A DNA stretch of 40,734 nt from assembly GCA_913063055.1 (NCBI GenBank), contig CAJXZK010000011.1, positions 1 through 40,734 on the forward strand. The letters are read 5' to 3'. Position 1 is the stretch's first letter, and each line of letters begins with the position of its first letter. The notes below the pieces were generated by a model. It saw only the letters and a list, made by a program, of their open reading frames with translations, was not told the DNA's origin and did not search any database. The position numbers and the translations under genes were made by a program. Below are positions 25,081-33,611 of this stretch, piece by piece. This DNA is from an uncultured bacterium. GTDB lineage: Bacteria; Cyanobacteriota; Vampirovibrionia; Obscuribacterales; Obscuribacteraceae.

Positions 25081-25691
25081 TGTTCCCATTTGTTGAAGCC
25101 TGAATCTGTGAGAATTGTTGAGGTCGTAATGATTCTGCCATAAGGATTCGTTGCCGTCCCTATGTGCGAACCGTCCGACCATTTTACGATGACGTTGAAA
25201 ACGAGTGCTGATGGGATAGTCGATACTGGTTCAATGGTGCAAGTTACCTTGCCCTTGAAATTTGAAGTTTTAACTTTGTCACTCCAATTCTTACTCATCA
25301 GATCAAGCAGTACCGGATCTTTTTTGATATCAGTGATGTAAGGTGCGCCTTGGTCGTAGAGTTCCCATGTGCCGGTTTTGGCTGCTAGAAAGCTATAGCC
25401 TACGGCTTGCGCATTCTCGATCATAGTTTGCGCAATTGTATTTGCGCATATTTCGTTCTGAGTGGTTGTATTTGTTCTGAGTAGAGTAGTGAAGATGTCG
25501 AGAAATGCGGCGGAAAAAATCGCACCAATGAGCAAGGCGACGAGCGCTTCTACCAGTGTGAAGCCAATAGGTTGGCGCTGTTGCGATCTTCTTTGCTTTC
25601 TGGTTTTCTTATGCAGATGTTTCAATTCCATTGGCTGCCATTGGAGAGGTCCTATATAGTCTTTTGCCCATTGCGGGTCGGACTGTAGCAT
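25077..25691 (-). CDS. PilV-like type IV minor prepilin
   Basis: The first gene of the minor-pilin operon, 204 residues. A basic leader ends in QPIG and is followed by FTLVEALVALLIGAIFSAAFL with Glu at +5, which is typical of PilV/GspI. A helical segment (ANTIAQTMIENAQAVGYS) and a beta-rich C-terminus (TCTIEPV, NVIVKWSDG) follow, as in GspI. The leader is long (41 residues) from ATG 25691; ATG 25631 (MELKHLHKK) would give 21 residues, and neither has a good Shine-Dalgarno site. The stop is shared with the PilW-like start. Minor pilins prime pilus assembly and form the tip complex, so this operon probably works with the 20.8-kb pilin. Confidence 0.85.
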   Translation of the reverse strand: MLQSDPQWAKDYIGPLQWQPMELKHLHKKTRKQRRSQQRQPIGFTLVEALVALLIGAIFSAAFLDIFTTLLRTNTTTQNEICANTIAQTMIENAQAVGYSFLAAKTGTWELYDQGAPYITDIKKDPVLLDLMSKNWSDKVKTSNFKGKVTCTIEPVSTIPSALVFNVIVKWSDGSHIGTATNPYGRIITTSTILTDSGFNKWEQ

Positions 25692-25775
25692 GTGGTCTGC
25701 CGATATACTGATGGCCTTGAGAAAATTGCCGATGTGAGATTGAACCTACGGAGGAATGAAAAATTGCGTGTCTCG

Positions 25776-26831
25776 TTATTGCTCAATCACTAGTTCATTC
25801 TTTGCGCCTACATTTGCGAGTTCGAAAGAATCATCGCGTTTGTGCCATAGCATTAATCTTAGTGCAACACCGGCACTTGTTATATGAACTCGTTTGGCGA
25901 TTGCTGAATCAGCAGTTCGAATACGTGCTGCTGAAGAATCAGCCGCCTCTCTAAAAGTCTTGATTGCATCTTCATCGATTCGAAGCAGAGTTCTTGCGAT
26001 TGTTTCTAGTGTGCATGCGGCGAACTTCGAAAAGCCAGCAGCTTCATTATCTTTGAGTGAGCGCATAAAATGCTTGCCGATGGTGAACTTAGGAATAGCT
26101 GAGTAGTTGGTGTAGGTTTTGGCAGCCTGTTGAATTTCTCGGCATTTCAGAGTAATTGCTGTTTGTATATCATAAACACACTTAGAATTCCCCCATAAAG
26201 TTTCTGGTTTTATGATTGAAAGTAGGTTCTCTTGGTTCTGAAAGACATTAGTTGAACCAGTCACAGAAAATGGAAATGCATCGTCTTTGAGAAGGTTGTC
26301 TGGGAGAACATAATCAATTTTTGCTTCGAGATTGATTTTTGGGGTATTGAAAGTCGTTATAACACAGAAGTACGGTATAGACTTTTGGGGCTGAGAGAGT
26401 TTGTCTTCCAGAATTAGCCTCAATAGTATTCTAACTAGTTCGTTATAAAAAACTTCTGGGTGTGTTGCTTTTATGTCTGGTTGCGTCTCGATAGCCGACC
26501 ATAGAGCATCCTCAACTGAGGTTTTTGCTTCAAAAGGAGGGCAGCTGAGAGTGCTGTTAATTGCTCTTCGCAGATCGTTTAATGAATAGCGATCGGCAAG
26601 GTCGAATTTTTTCAGTGCCGCTTGCAATCGCTGGTCTGCGGGGTAAGAATTGTTTGATTCAAGAAGGCGAATGGTGGATTTTGGGAGGTAGCTCTGTGTC
26701 CAGGAGTTTTCACGGTTTAGGGTATTCCAAAGCAAGAGTGTCTTGATGCGTGCAATGGCTTGTTCTCGTGAACTCGCTAGTTCAATTGCGAGGAGGTGAG
26801 GGTCAATAATTGAGGTGATTATTTCGATCAT
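25776..26831 (-). CDS. Unknown protein, partner of the DUF3696 ATPase
   Basis: A 351-residue protein without a family I recognise. Charged and hydrophobic residues alternate throughout, with no signal peptide, membrane helix, zinc motif or obvious nuclease motif (no HNH, PD-(D/E)XK or TOPRIM pattern). The N-terminal 120 residues look helical, with IARIKTLLLWNTLNREN. The C-terminal 100 residues (KHFMRSLKDNEAAGFSKFAACTLETIARTLL, then VALRLMLWHKRDDSFELANVG) suggest helices followed by a beta hairpin. It starts 21 bases after the ATPase stop, in the same orientation, so the two are one operon. The ribosome site is weak. A likely guess is the effector or DNA-end-sensing partner of the ATPase, by analogy with ATPase-effector pairs. 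The function is not shown by sequence. Confidence 0.75.
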   Translation of the reverse strand: MIEIITSIIDPHLLAIELASSREQAIARIKTLLLWNTLNRENSWTQSYLPKSTIRLLESNNSYPADQRLQAALKKFDLADRYSLNDLRRAINSTLSCPPFEAKTSVEDALWSAIETQPDIKATHPEVFYNELVRILLRLILEDKLSQPQKSIPYFCVITTFNTPKINLEAKIDYVLPDNLLKDDAFPFSVTGSTNVFQNQENLLSIIKPETLWGNSKCVYDIQTAITLKCREIQQAAKTYTNYSAIPKFTIGKHFMRSLKDNEAAGFSKFAACTLETIARTLLRIDEDAIKTFREAADSSAARIRTADSAIAKRVHITSAGVALRLMLWHKRDDSFELANVGAKNELVIEQ

Positions 26832-26852
26832 TCGGCATGCTCGTTTGCTATT

Positions 26853-28634
26853 TCATTCACTGAAATTCTGTTCCTCGGATTCCATTTTTCGAGTAGCAGC
26901 TAGCAGGATCTGCTCTGACAGCTGGTGTGATTGGTCGAAGAAACCATCAGGCCAATTAACTATGGCGCCATAACTACTTATCTCCAATTTCTCGAATGTT
27001 GAATTGCGATCCTTGGTGACAAAATAGACATCGAATAGATTGTTTACTGACATTTCGGTAGCTGCTGCGGTTCGCCAGCGGAGTTTGTCAATGAGATATT
27101 CGCTATGTGTCTCAATCAAACATTGTTTCCCGAGCAATGATATTGCTAGAAAGAAATCACCTAGCAAGGCTTGAACTTTTGGGTGGAGATGGAGTTCAGG
27201 TTGTTCTATTAGTAAGATAGAACCTTTATTGGCTGTAAGGCACATAACAAGTATCGGAAAAACTTGACTCACGCCCACGCCTGCATGAGTCAGGTCGTGA
27301 GGTTTCTTTGTACCGGGTGTTCTAACTTTGAGTTCGTGACCATGCTTCCCTTTGTCATTGATGATAATCTCGTTAGTAAGGCCAAGATAATTCATCCACT
27401 CCTTGATGGCCTTGCCCAAGGGGCACAGTTCAATAAGTCCACTAAATTCCCCTGATAAGTTAAATGCACTTGGGAGAATGGCTTGAACAATATCTTGTTG
27501 ATGCTGGTAGTATACTGCCGCTGCATTCTCTCCCTTTAGGCCAACGTCAGTTGAGTCGAGAGTTCCGGTGAGTGGGTAAATGGCCTTCGGTTGATCGCGT
27601 AAAGGCCCGAGATATTTTACATCCGTGGCGAATAGGTTCTCTGTTAGCTCTCGGCAGTCGCGAAGAGCGGGTGGAAGGGGAATGTAAGTCGATGAATATT
27701 CATCGCTACCCTCGTTGACGATTTCAGTGATTCTAGTGAAGAGAGTTTCAGCTACGTCCTCTAGTACTGAAATATTTCGAGCATCAGTGTTTACAAGTCT
27801 AGAAAGATCTCTGACTGTTGAAGGAGTTTTTACGGATATTCCAAAAGACTGTAGGCACGAAGCTACCGCAGGTGGAACTATTAGGTGAGCTGTCAATGCG
27901 CTTCTGACCGGTCCACTCAAGGCGTCCTTCAAGCCGCTTAGGAGTGCGCTTCGCACTTTATATTTGACTAGTAGATATTCAGGGAGGAAGTGAATCAACG
28001 ACGCACCTATAGGCGTGATACTTTCAAAATCTACCGTTGATTCCAATGTCGAGAAGTCGTCCATTTGTACTAAGAACTTCAAATTTTCAGAGAGACCGCT
28101 TTCGTAGGCGTTGTCTGCATACTCGGAAGGTATTGCAAAGTCTGTGCGATTTTTCTCAAGAGTGATCCAGCTTTCCTTCCCATTTTCGGTAGCTGCGCAT
28201 CTTAATACTAGGGAAGTGAGATTTGGTTTGAGCTTGCCACCACCTTCTTTTGTTGAATCGTTATCAAACTTTATCTCGCCGCTAATCTTTTTGTATCGGC
28301 TGCCTAAATAGTGAGCATGGGTGTACTGCGAGCCAATCGTAGAATAAAAACCTTCGACAGCTGTTTCGGCTTCCCATCCTATTGTTATGCTCGGTTCAGA
28401 ACTTCCAAACGTGCGAATGTCGTTAAGATCTCCAAGTCTAACAAAGGTTCCGTTTAGTGCTAGTGTTCTACTCGTATCACGATTCAGAAATGTCTGAGAG
28501 ATGAGAAGGATCGATTGAAAAAGCGTCGATTTGCCCCCGCTATTGATGCCGGCGAAGATCGTAAGGGGTTTTAGTTCGATCTCGGTTGGCATTTCAAAGC
28601 ATTTAAAGTTTGTAACACTCCATTTTGTCAGCAT
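26853..28634 (-). CDS. SMC/ABC-type ATPase with DUF3696-like C-terminus
   Basis: The 593-residue ATPase belongs to the AAA-15/21 type of SMC-like ATPases. Walker A is GINSGGKST (29-37), the ABC-signature-like region is GVGVSQVFP (452-460), Walker B is ILLIEQPELHLHP (473-485) with catalytic Glu477 or Glu480, and a H-loop-like ETHSE is at 508-512. The C-terminus has YFVTKD (537-542) and NWPDGFFDQ (560-568), the W-P-x-G-F-F-D mark of DUF3696. In between (90-440) are insertions replacing a coiled coil. ATG 28634 has AGGA six bases upstream. Such ATPases occur in OLD-, Septu- and PARIS-like defence systems, but here no TOPRIM or HNH domain is present. An IS3-type remnant lies directly upstream and its last open frame overlaps the start (ATGCTGA). 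Confidence 0.88.
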   Translation of the reverse strand: MLTKWSVTNFKCFEMPTEIELKPLTIFAGINSGGKSTLFQSILLISQTFLNRDTSRTLALNGTFVRLGDLNDIRTFGSSEPSITIGWEAETAVEGFYSTIGSQYTHAHYLGSRYKKISGEIKFDNDSTKEGGGKLKPNLTSLVLRCAATENGKESWITLEKNRTDFAIPSEYADNAYESGLSENLKFLVQMDDFSTLESTVDFESITPIGASLIHFLPEYLLVKYKVRSALLSGLKDALSGPVRSALTAHLIVPPAVASCLQSFGISVKTPSTVRDLSRLVNTDARNISVLEDVAETLFTRITEIVNEGSDEYSSTYIPLPPALRDCRELTENLFATDVKYLGPLRDQPKAIYPLTGTLDSTDVGLKGENAAAVYYQHQQDIVQAILPSAFNLSGEFSGLIELCPLGKAIKEWMNYLGLTNEIIINDKGKHGHELKVRTPGTKKPHDLTHAGVGVSQVFPILVMCLTANKGSILLIEQPELHLHPKVQALLGDFFLAISLLGKQCLIETHSEYLIDKLRWRTAAATEMSVNNLFDVYFVTKDRNSTFEKLEISSYGAIVNWPDGFFDQSHQLSEQILLAATRKMESEEQNFSE

Positions 28635-28679
28635 GGTTGTCCTGTCGTTTCCGTTTCTACCATAGGTGTGATCTTTCCC

Positions 28680-29372
28680 CTAACAGTAAGCCACAAAGAA
28701 GTGGGAGATCGCTTTTTTGCTCTTGTCTTGCGGTTTTTAAATTCGGCTGGTGTGAAGTAATCTAAATATGAGTGCAAACGCTTCGTATTGTAGAACTTTT
28801 CGAGGCACTTGAGTGTGCTTAGTCTTGCTTCTTAGCGTGTTTTGTATTTTTCATGATGGAGTAACTCCTGGTTCAATGAACCGAAGAGGCCTTCGGAGAC
28901 TGCGTTATCCCAATAGTTAGCTTTGCTGCTCATACTTCGCTTGATGTTAATTTTTTTTAGCTCGGCGCGAAAGTTGTCCCTCGTGTATCGTCTGTCATGT
29001 CCGACGTGCACTATATACGGTGGCGGTCGTTTCCCTCGATAGGTCGCTCGGCTTGAAGGCATCAATGACACAGTTAGAATCGAGATGCGATGACGTTTGT
29101 AAGCCAACAATTTACCTGGAATAGAGGTCAATGCAAGTCGCAAGGTCAGGGTCCTTCTCAACAGACAGGAGTTTTCTAGTTAAGGTTGGTACCGGAAACT
29201 GGGCATTCTCAGCAGGGCGAGCAGTTCGTGCTTGACGTGGTACAAAAAATGGGGCAAGGTCATTATCCCAGAATGTTTTCACCTGCTCTGCTGTGATTGC
29301 CACCGGGACGTCACCTCCACTGAAATGGTGTCAAGGACGGTACATAGACTTTGTCCACTGTCTTTGAGGTCA
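28680..29372 (-). mobile_element. Decayed IS3-family insertion sequence
   Basis: The fragment covers the remnant transposase and both putative ends. Outer sequences at 28680-28700 and 29350-29372 show a weak inverted similarity (CCT, CAGT and ACAAAG blocks in the same order), a candidate for degenerate terminal repeats. No target duplication was found. Boundaries are therefore approximate. Confidence 0.5.
28720..29303 (-). pseudogene. IS3-family transposase (OrfB), disrupted
   Basis: Transposase pieces can be followed on the minus strand in three segments. At 29303-29112 the frame reads LTRKLLSVEKDPDLATCIDLYSR then a TAA in place of the expected Lys. The D-I-T-Y-I strand with the first catalytic Asp is missing, so an internal deletion has occurred between VEKDP and DLATCID. 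Then a frame change leads to GHDRRYTRDNFRAELKKINIKR and NYWDNAVSEGLFGSLNQELLHHEKYKTR, the classical IS3/IS150 end region (D...E). A second TAA at 28832 replaces the Glu of EAR; the frame then continues through KFYNTKRLHSYLDYFTPAEF. It cannot encode active enzyme. It suggests the neighbouring ATPase pair lies in a region of past transposition. Confidence 0.85.
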
Positions 29373-29421
29373 GTTTATTTTAAAAATGATGAACATGATT
29401 AGCTCTTTGGTTTAGAACGCA

Positions 29422-29862
29422 TTACTCTAGTTGTTCGACATTCAGATATCTAGCAAACCCTGCAAATTGGTCATTGTTGCTTGCATGGAAAACGGTTTGG
29501 CCACGCTGTCCGTCGAAATTGCGTGCGCGGACAACTGTAAGTCTATTTGCCGGTAGTTCTAGAATATTATTGTTGAGAAGTCTTATCAATTCATTTGTTT
29601 CTACGAGGCCTAGGAGTGGGAGCACCGCAAAATTGAAGGCCTGATTTTGTTCTGGCAACGTCCTGAAAATAATTCTCCCTTGAGTCATATTTTCTCTTGT
29701 TTCAAGTGCGTAAAATCCTCCATCAACTAACTGCAAGCCATTCTGATTCTGTTCGAGCCAAAGCCGAGCATCAAATTCTTGACCCACAAATGGTCCGTCG
29801 ATATAAATTGTAGGCGCTAGGATTACGTTTAGAAAATCCCAATTGATAAGTGGTTGGTTCAT
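29422..29862 (-). CDS. Hypothetical protein
   Basis: A 146-residue protein of no recognised family. No signal peptide or membrane helix is visible. The composition is mixed, with acidic C-terminal residues (YLNVEQLE), repeated Asn (LLNNNILELPANR), and several aromatic and hydrophobic strand-like segments (INWDFLNVILAPTIYIDG, IIFRTLPEQNQAFNFAVLP). ATG 29862 has GAGGGA ten bases upstream, so it is probably a real gene. It lies between the transposase remnant and the envelope operon and has a 132-base gap upstream, so it may have its own promoter. The function is unknown. Confidence 0.55.
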   Translation of the reverse strand: MNQPLINWDFLNVILAPTIYIDGPFVGQEFDARLWLEQNQNGLQLVDGGFYALETRENMTQGRIIFRTLPEQNQAFNFAVLPLLGLVETNELIRLLNNNILELPANRLTVVRARNFDGQRGQTVFHASNNDQFAGFARYLNVEQLE

Positions 29863-29994
29863 TGCTTAATTGTCCCTCTTGTATTTTTTTATCGCTGAGT
29901 AGATTGCTGCTGCTGCAAGAATCTGCACAAGTCATTTCAGATTCTGTTACTAAAAATAGCCTCGTTTATACGGTGATCTGAGCGTTCCTTTGGC

Positions 29995-30843
29995 TTATTG
30001 ATGAAGCCTTACTCGAGCTATAGACTCATACGTTGCAAGCTCACACGGTACAGCCTCCCTCGGCGTCGCAAGGCAGGTCACCGCCCCAGTTTGATTTTTT
30101 TGCGGTTTCAAGTTACTCGACTCAAAATTTAGATCAAATATGCTCAGTCCGTCGTTGTCCATTACTTGAATTTGAATGGTTTGATTCGAATCAGCTGCAT
30201 ACTCTAGGTGCTCAGGCGAACCCCATAGAGAAAGACAGTAAACCAATTTATCATCTCGCCAGTAACTGTGGAGATAGGTTTTCACTGATGGATACAGTGG
30301 TTCGGGGATAAGTAGTTTTCTCTGCGTAGCGTATTTGTTCAGCTTCTTCGCAAAGGTCTTTCGCTGTTGTTCCTCAACTTTATGCTGTTGTTCTTCTTGA
30401 ATTTTTCGCTGCCTAGTCGCTTCTATTGCAGCCTCCTCATGTTCCTTTCTAATTTTTTCTCGATATAGCTCCTGATCCTTTATAAATGCGAGGGTGGCCT
30501 GCTCGTCTTGGTATTTTTGTAAGTAGTGATATCCGCCAAGACCTAATACAAGAGCTACGAACGCAGTTAGGGCTTTTATTTCTGTCTTGCTCAAGGACGT
30601 CTTAGGCGGAGTGTCTTCAGATTCTCCACTTACCGATTTGCTAGAAGTTGCAAGAAATGCTATGCCGCAAAGTATTGCGAGGAGAATCATCTGAATGCAG
30701 AGGCGTTGAACATCTATTCCGCTCGAATAATTCGGTGGATCAAAGATAATTACATAGTGTCCCCCACGCCAGGGCGGGAATAGAAGCATTCCAAAGGCAA
30801 TCAGAAGGCCCGACAGAACAATCGTTCGATGCTTTGGCTCCAT
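29995..30843 (-). CDS. Membrane protein with coiled coil, unknown function
   Basis: The 282-residue protein starts with a short positive segment and three hydrophobic helices (residues about 8-24, 47-66 and 88-105). A charged coiled coil follows (about 110-165: KIRKEHEEAAIEATRQRKIQ, QHKVEEQQRKTF), then a C-terminal domain of about 110 residues (KLLIPEPLYPSVKTYLHSYW, QVMDNDGLSIFDLNFES) that looks beta-rich. No known family was recognised. It is the last gene of the operon beginning with the TonB_C protein at 33484, 25 bases after the TPR gene, and likely acts with these exported proteins in the envelope. Confidence 0.65.
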   Translation of the reverse strand: MEPKHRTIVLSGLLIAFGMLLFPPWRGGHYVIIFDPPNYSSGIDVQRLCIQMILLAILCGIAFLATSSKSVSGESEDTPPKTSLSKTEIKALTAFVALVLGLGGYHYLQKYQDEQATLAFIKDQELYREKIRKEHEEAAIEATRQRKIQEEQQHKVEEQQRKTFAKKLNKYATQRKLLIPEPLYPSVKTYLHSYWRDDKLVYCLSLWGSPEHLEYAADSNQTIQIQVMDNDGLSIFDLNFESSNLKPQKNQTGAVTCLATPREAVPCELATYESIARVRLHQ

Positions 30844-30868
30844 TCTTTCACCTACTCCTGAACTGCCA

Positions 30869-31843
30869 CTAACGAATCAATTGGTCTTGAAAGAATTTTA
30901 TTTCGCTCGCCGGTCGTTTGTATCGGCGTGCTGCTTTGAGCAAAATTGCCATTCGTGCCCGTTTTGTAGCTATACTCGGTGACGGATCTGTCTCTATTTT
31001 CTCTACTTCCGCGCATGCGTCAGAATAGGCATGCAATGGAAAATCTGGCATGCTCTTTTCAAGATTGCCTAGATACTTTTTCGCTGTTGTCGGGTTGCGA
31101 GAAAAAATCTGGACGGCTTTATCGTACTCGTCACCTGCTAGCGCAAGTTTATTCCAGTTCAGGTAAAGATAGGCAATCTTCTGATGACATATGCCAAGTA
31201 CATTGTCGTTCGGCGGGGAAGTAACCGTGTAAAGAGCAAGGCTCTTCTTGAGCGCTTCTAGCGCTTCATTGAAATGCCTGTCGGTGGTGAGGATTTCGCC
31301 GATAGCCAGATAGTCGCTTGCGCATGATGTAGCGCCTTTTCCTTCTTTTTCTTCTCTAATTGCTATAGCTTTGCGATAGAGCGCCTCTGCTTCCATTGTT
31401 TGATTTTGTGTCTTGTAAACGCTTGCTAGATTTTCTATGCTCCGCGCAATATAGATAAAGTTAGTACTACTGGAACTTTTCGCCTCTTTGATTCTTAATG
31501 CATTTTTGAGGTTCTCTTCTGCTTTGCCCAAGCAAACTTCTCTTGCTGCTTCGTCCGGCTCCATTAAACTTAGTTGGCTTGGTTGGTCGGCCACGCGACG
31601 GTAGCACTCGCCTAAGTTGTTATATAGCAGTGCCTTATATAGTTCATCGTTATCGTCTTTAACCTCGTGATCTAATGCCTGTTTGTAAAGTTTGACGGCG
31701 TGAGCGGTTTCGCCTCGTTCCCAGCAGCGTTTCGCCTGAGCTGCAAACGCTTCGGCCATAGAGTCGATGTCCGCCGCTCGCGCGGTTGGATAGAGCAACG
31801 TCGAAAGAATGATTGTTACTTGGAGTAAATATCCTTTTCTCAA
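30869..31843 (-). CDS. Exported TPR protein
   Basis: A 324-residue protein with an N-terminal signal peptide (KGYLLQVTIILSTLLYPTARAA, cleavage likely near residue 23). TPR-type repeats follow from residue 25 to 310, such as AKRCWERGETAHAVKLYKQAL, NLASVYKTQNQTMEAEALYRKAI and ALKKSLALYTV. No catalytic motif. The TTG at 31843 has GGAG nine bases upstream; its position 2 bases after the stop of the preceding gene shows tight operon structure. It probably is a periplasmic scaffold for the operon products. Confidence 0.8.
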   Translation of the reverse strand: MRKGYLLQVTIILSTLLYPTARAADIDSMAEAFAAQAKRCWERGETAHAVKLYKQALDHEVKDDNDELYKALLYNNLGECYRRVADQPSQLSLMEPDEAAREVCLGKAEENLKNALRIKEAKSSSSTNFIYIARSIENLASVYKTQNQTMEAEALYRKAIAIREEKEGKGATSCASDYLAIGEILTTDRHFNEALEALKKSLALYTVTSPPNDNVLGICHQKIAYLYLNWNKLALAGDEYDKAVQIFSRNPTTAKKYLGNLEKSMPDFPLHAYSDACAEVEKIETDPSPSIATKRARMAILLKAARRYKRPASEIKFFQDQLIR

Positions 31844-31845
31844 TT

Positions 31846-32664
31846 CTATCGCTCCGGTGCAATGTTGCCCTGACCAGCGCCTTTCAAGAAATTCTTGAAA
31901 GAAGCTAGAATGTTTGTCATTTTGAATTCATCGACTACTTTTAGCTCGGCATCTCTTTTTCGCAGTTCAGCAATTTTGCTGCGCACTTTTGGTAGACCTT
32001 GCTGATCATAGGTTTGCTCGTCTGAATATAGAGCCATAAGTTCAGCATCGATGCGTATGAATGTTCTATAAGTCTCGCGCTGCTCAACTGATTCGATTTT
32101 GTTAGTATCGTTTCTTACTGTCAAAACAGTGTCTAGTGTTTTCATCACTACTTTGGACGAATCTTCGCTAACCGGCTGATTTTGGCGAAACGTGTAAATG
32201 GTTACTGGTATCGTGTCTGAAGGTTTGTTTGATTCGAGGTTTGGCATTGTAGAGCTCAGAATGATTGGTTGCAGCGGTCGCTGCAACGTCCAAGGGTTTT
32301 GCTGTCGATCTGTTTGATACCCAAATACCTCACGTTCCCTTGTTGGCAAGATTGTTTCTTGCGTTTGCATTTCGCCAGATCTGTTGTCGTATCGAGATAC
32401 TCTCGCTTGCTGAATGGTACGCCATGTACCTGCAAACCAGGTTGGTATAACAAACCACTCTTTATCTTCGATACAAAGAGCTGATTTACTGTCGAACTTT
32501 TGACCCGCCATTGAAGATAGTTTTACTGCTGGCAGTTGTTCTGCATGCTCAATTCCAGCTTGAAGTGGTGCTTGCTCCGATGAGTGAGCGTCTTGGTGTG
32601 TTGCGCTTAACAGGATAGCTATTATTGTGGCCGCTATGGGTTTGGTCAAATACTTCTTTTTCAT
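31846..32664 (-). CDS. Exported hypothetical protein
   Basis: A 272-residue protein with a typical signal peptide (MKKKYLTKPIAATIIAILLSATHQDA). The mature region has WFVIPTWFAGTWRTIQQARVS, acidic and basic patches, and IELRKRD-like helices near the end; I do not recognise a family. A basic charged C-terminal third (RTFIRIDAELMALYSDEQTYD, LRKRDAELKVVDEF) suggests a soluble periplasmic protein. The gene starts one base after the TonB_C gene's stop and ends 2 bases before the TPR gene, so it is part of that operon. ATG 32664. Confidence 0.7.
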   Translation of the reverse strand: MKKKYLTKPIAATIIAILLSATHQDAHSSEQAPLQAGIEHAEQLPAVKLSSMAGQKFDSKSALCIEDKEWFVIPTWFAGTWRTIQQARVSRYDNRSGEMQTQETILPTREREVFGYQTDRQQNPWTLQRPLQPIILSSTMPNLESNKPSDTIPVTIYTFRQNQPVSEDSSKVVMKTLDTVLTVRNDTNKIESVEQRETYRTFIRIDAELMALYSDEQTYDQQGLPKVRSKIAELRKRDAELKVVDEFKMTNILASFKNFLKGAGQGNIAPER

Positions 32665-32665
32665 G

Positions 32666-33484
32666 TCAGGAACGCTTCTTGGTTTGCTTGTGCGGTGTCA
32701 TCGGTCCGACTTTCAGAAATGCAAATCGTTGTTCAACTGGAAGAGTCATCCATTGTTTAAACCAAGAAAGATAATCAATTTGCTGATCTTGAGTGATATT
32801 TTTGAATTGGTTATAGGAAATTGGTTTGCTCCATGATCTGCCGCTCTGCGCAGGCTCTGTCGGTTCTACGACTACCTCTTCGAGAGGAATTACACGGTTG
32901 TCTGAAGCTGTCCATGTTTTCTCGCCTGGCGCAGTTGCGAATTGAGCGTCTGGCTGTACTTGTTCGTTTCTGTAGTTGGAAGCGGCTGACTGTGAATAGC
33001 CTGAATTAGTGTTTTGCCTGCGCTGCTCCCGCCTCTCAGCTATCTGTTGAACTCGTGCTTTGTTGTCTGCGTATTCTTCCGCAGACTGATAATGGTTATC
33101 GAAATTAGCTTCAATAAGGAGGTGTTGATGTGGCCATGGTGGAAATGGCGCGCTCTCGAAAATTGCGTTCATCGCTTGTCGGTCAAATTCCTTGTCGCCT
33201 GATGTTTGCGAAATTCGAATATCTTCAAGTTGTCCATCTCTTTCTATCAAGAACAACACTTTGACTTGTGGCATTGCTCGTTGTGTTGGAACCCAGAGGC
33301 CTTGAATTCTTTTTCGGGCCTTGATTACATAGTCTCTTAGATTGATGTCGTAGAGCTTTGGTGGATTGGTCAGATCTAGGTTGACTGCATTGCGGCGGCC
33401 AAGTGCCAATGTATTTTGTGTACTGGACAGCAAGATTGTAATTGCCAGTAAAGTTAGTAATGAATGGAGTTTTTTATAGACCAT
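32666..33484 (-). CDS. Exported TonB-C domain protein
   Basis: A 272-residue protein. Residues 1-28 are a signal peptide or signal anchor (KKLHSLLTLLAITILLSSTQ). The TonB_C domain spans about 52-128: YVIKARKRIQGLWVPTQ, VKVLFLIERDGQLEDIRI and SGDKEFDRQAMNAIFESAPFPPWP. This fold couples inner-membrane energy to outer-membrane receptors or forms TolA-like bridges. The usual proline-rich spacer is absent: the domain follows the signal directly, and a long Gln/Asn/Ser-rich C-terminal region is added instead (residues 130-272). The protein may therefore not span the periplasm. It is first in a four-gene operon. It is not canonical TonB. Confidence 0.8.
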   Translation of the reverse strand: MVYKKLHSLLTLLAITILLSSTQNTLALGRRNAVNLDLTNPPKLYDINLRDYVIKARKRIQGLWVPTQRAMPQVKVLFLIERDGQLEDIRISQTSGDKEFDRQAMNAIFESAPFPPWPHQHLLIEANFDNHYQSAEEYADNKARVQQIAERREQRRQNTNSGYSQSAASNYRNEQVQPDAQFATAPGEKTWTASDNRVIPLEEVVVEPTEPAQSGRSWSKPISYNQFKNITQDQQIDYLSWFKQWMTLPVEQRFAFLKVGPMTPHKQTKKRS

Positions 33485-33611
33485 TTTGCAGATATGTCGT
33501 ATTTATGCCCTGATAGAACAGATAATTTAGGCGCCACTTTCTTTGGCGCATAATGCAGTCTGGACGTGATACCTGGACGATGGCAAGCCTCCAGCTTGAA
33601 GGCTGTGTATG

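Noticed and set aside
26853..28634. OLD/Gabija or Septu system
   Set aside because: No TOPRIM domain in the ATPase and no HNH motif in the partner; the DUF3696-like end and the unknown partner do not fit.
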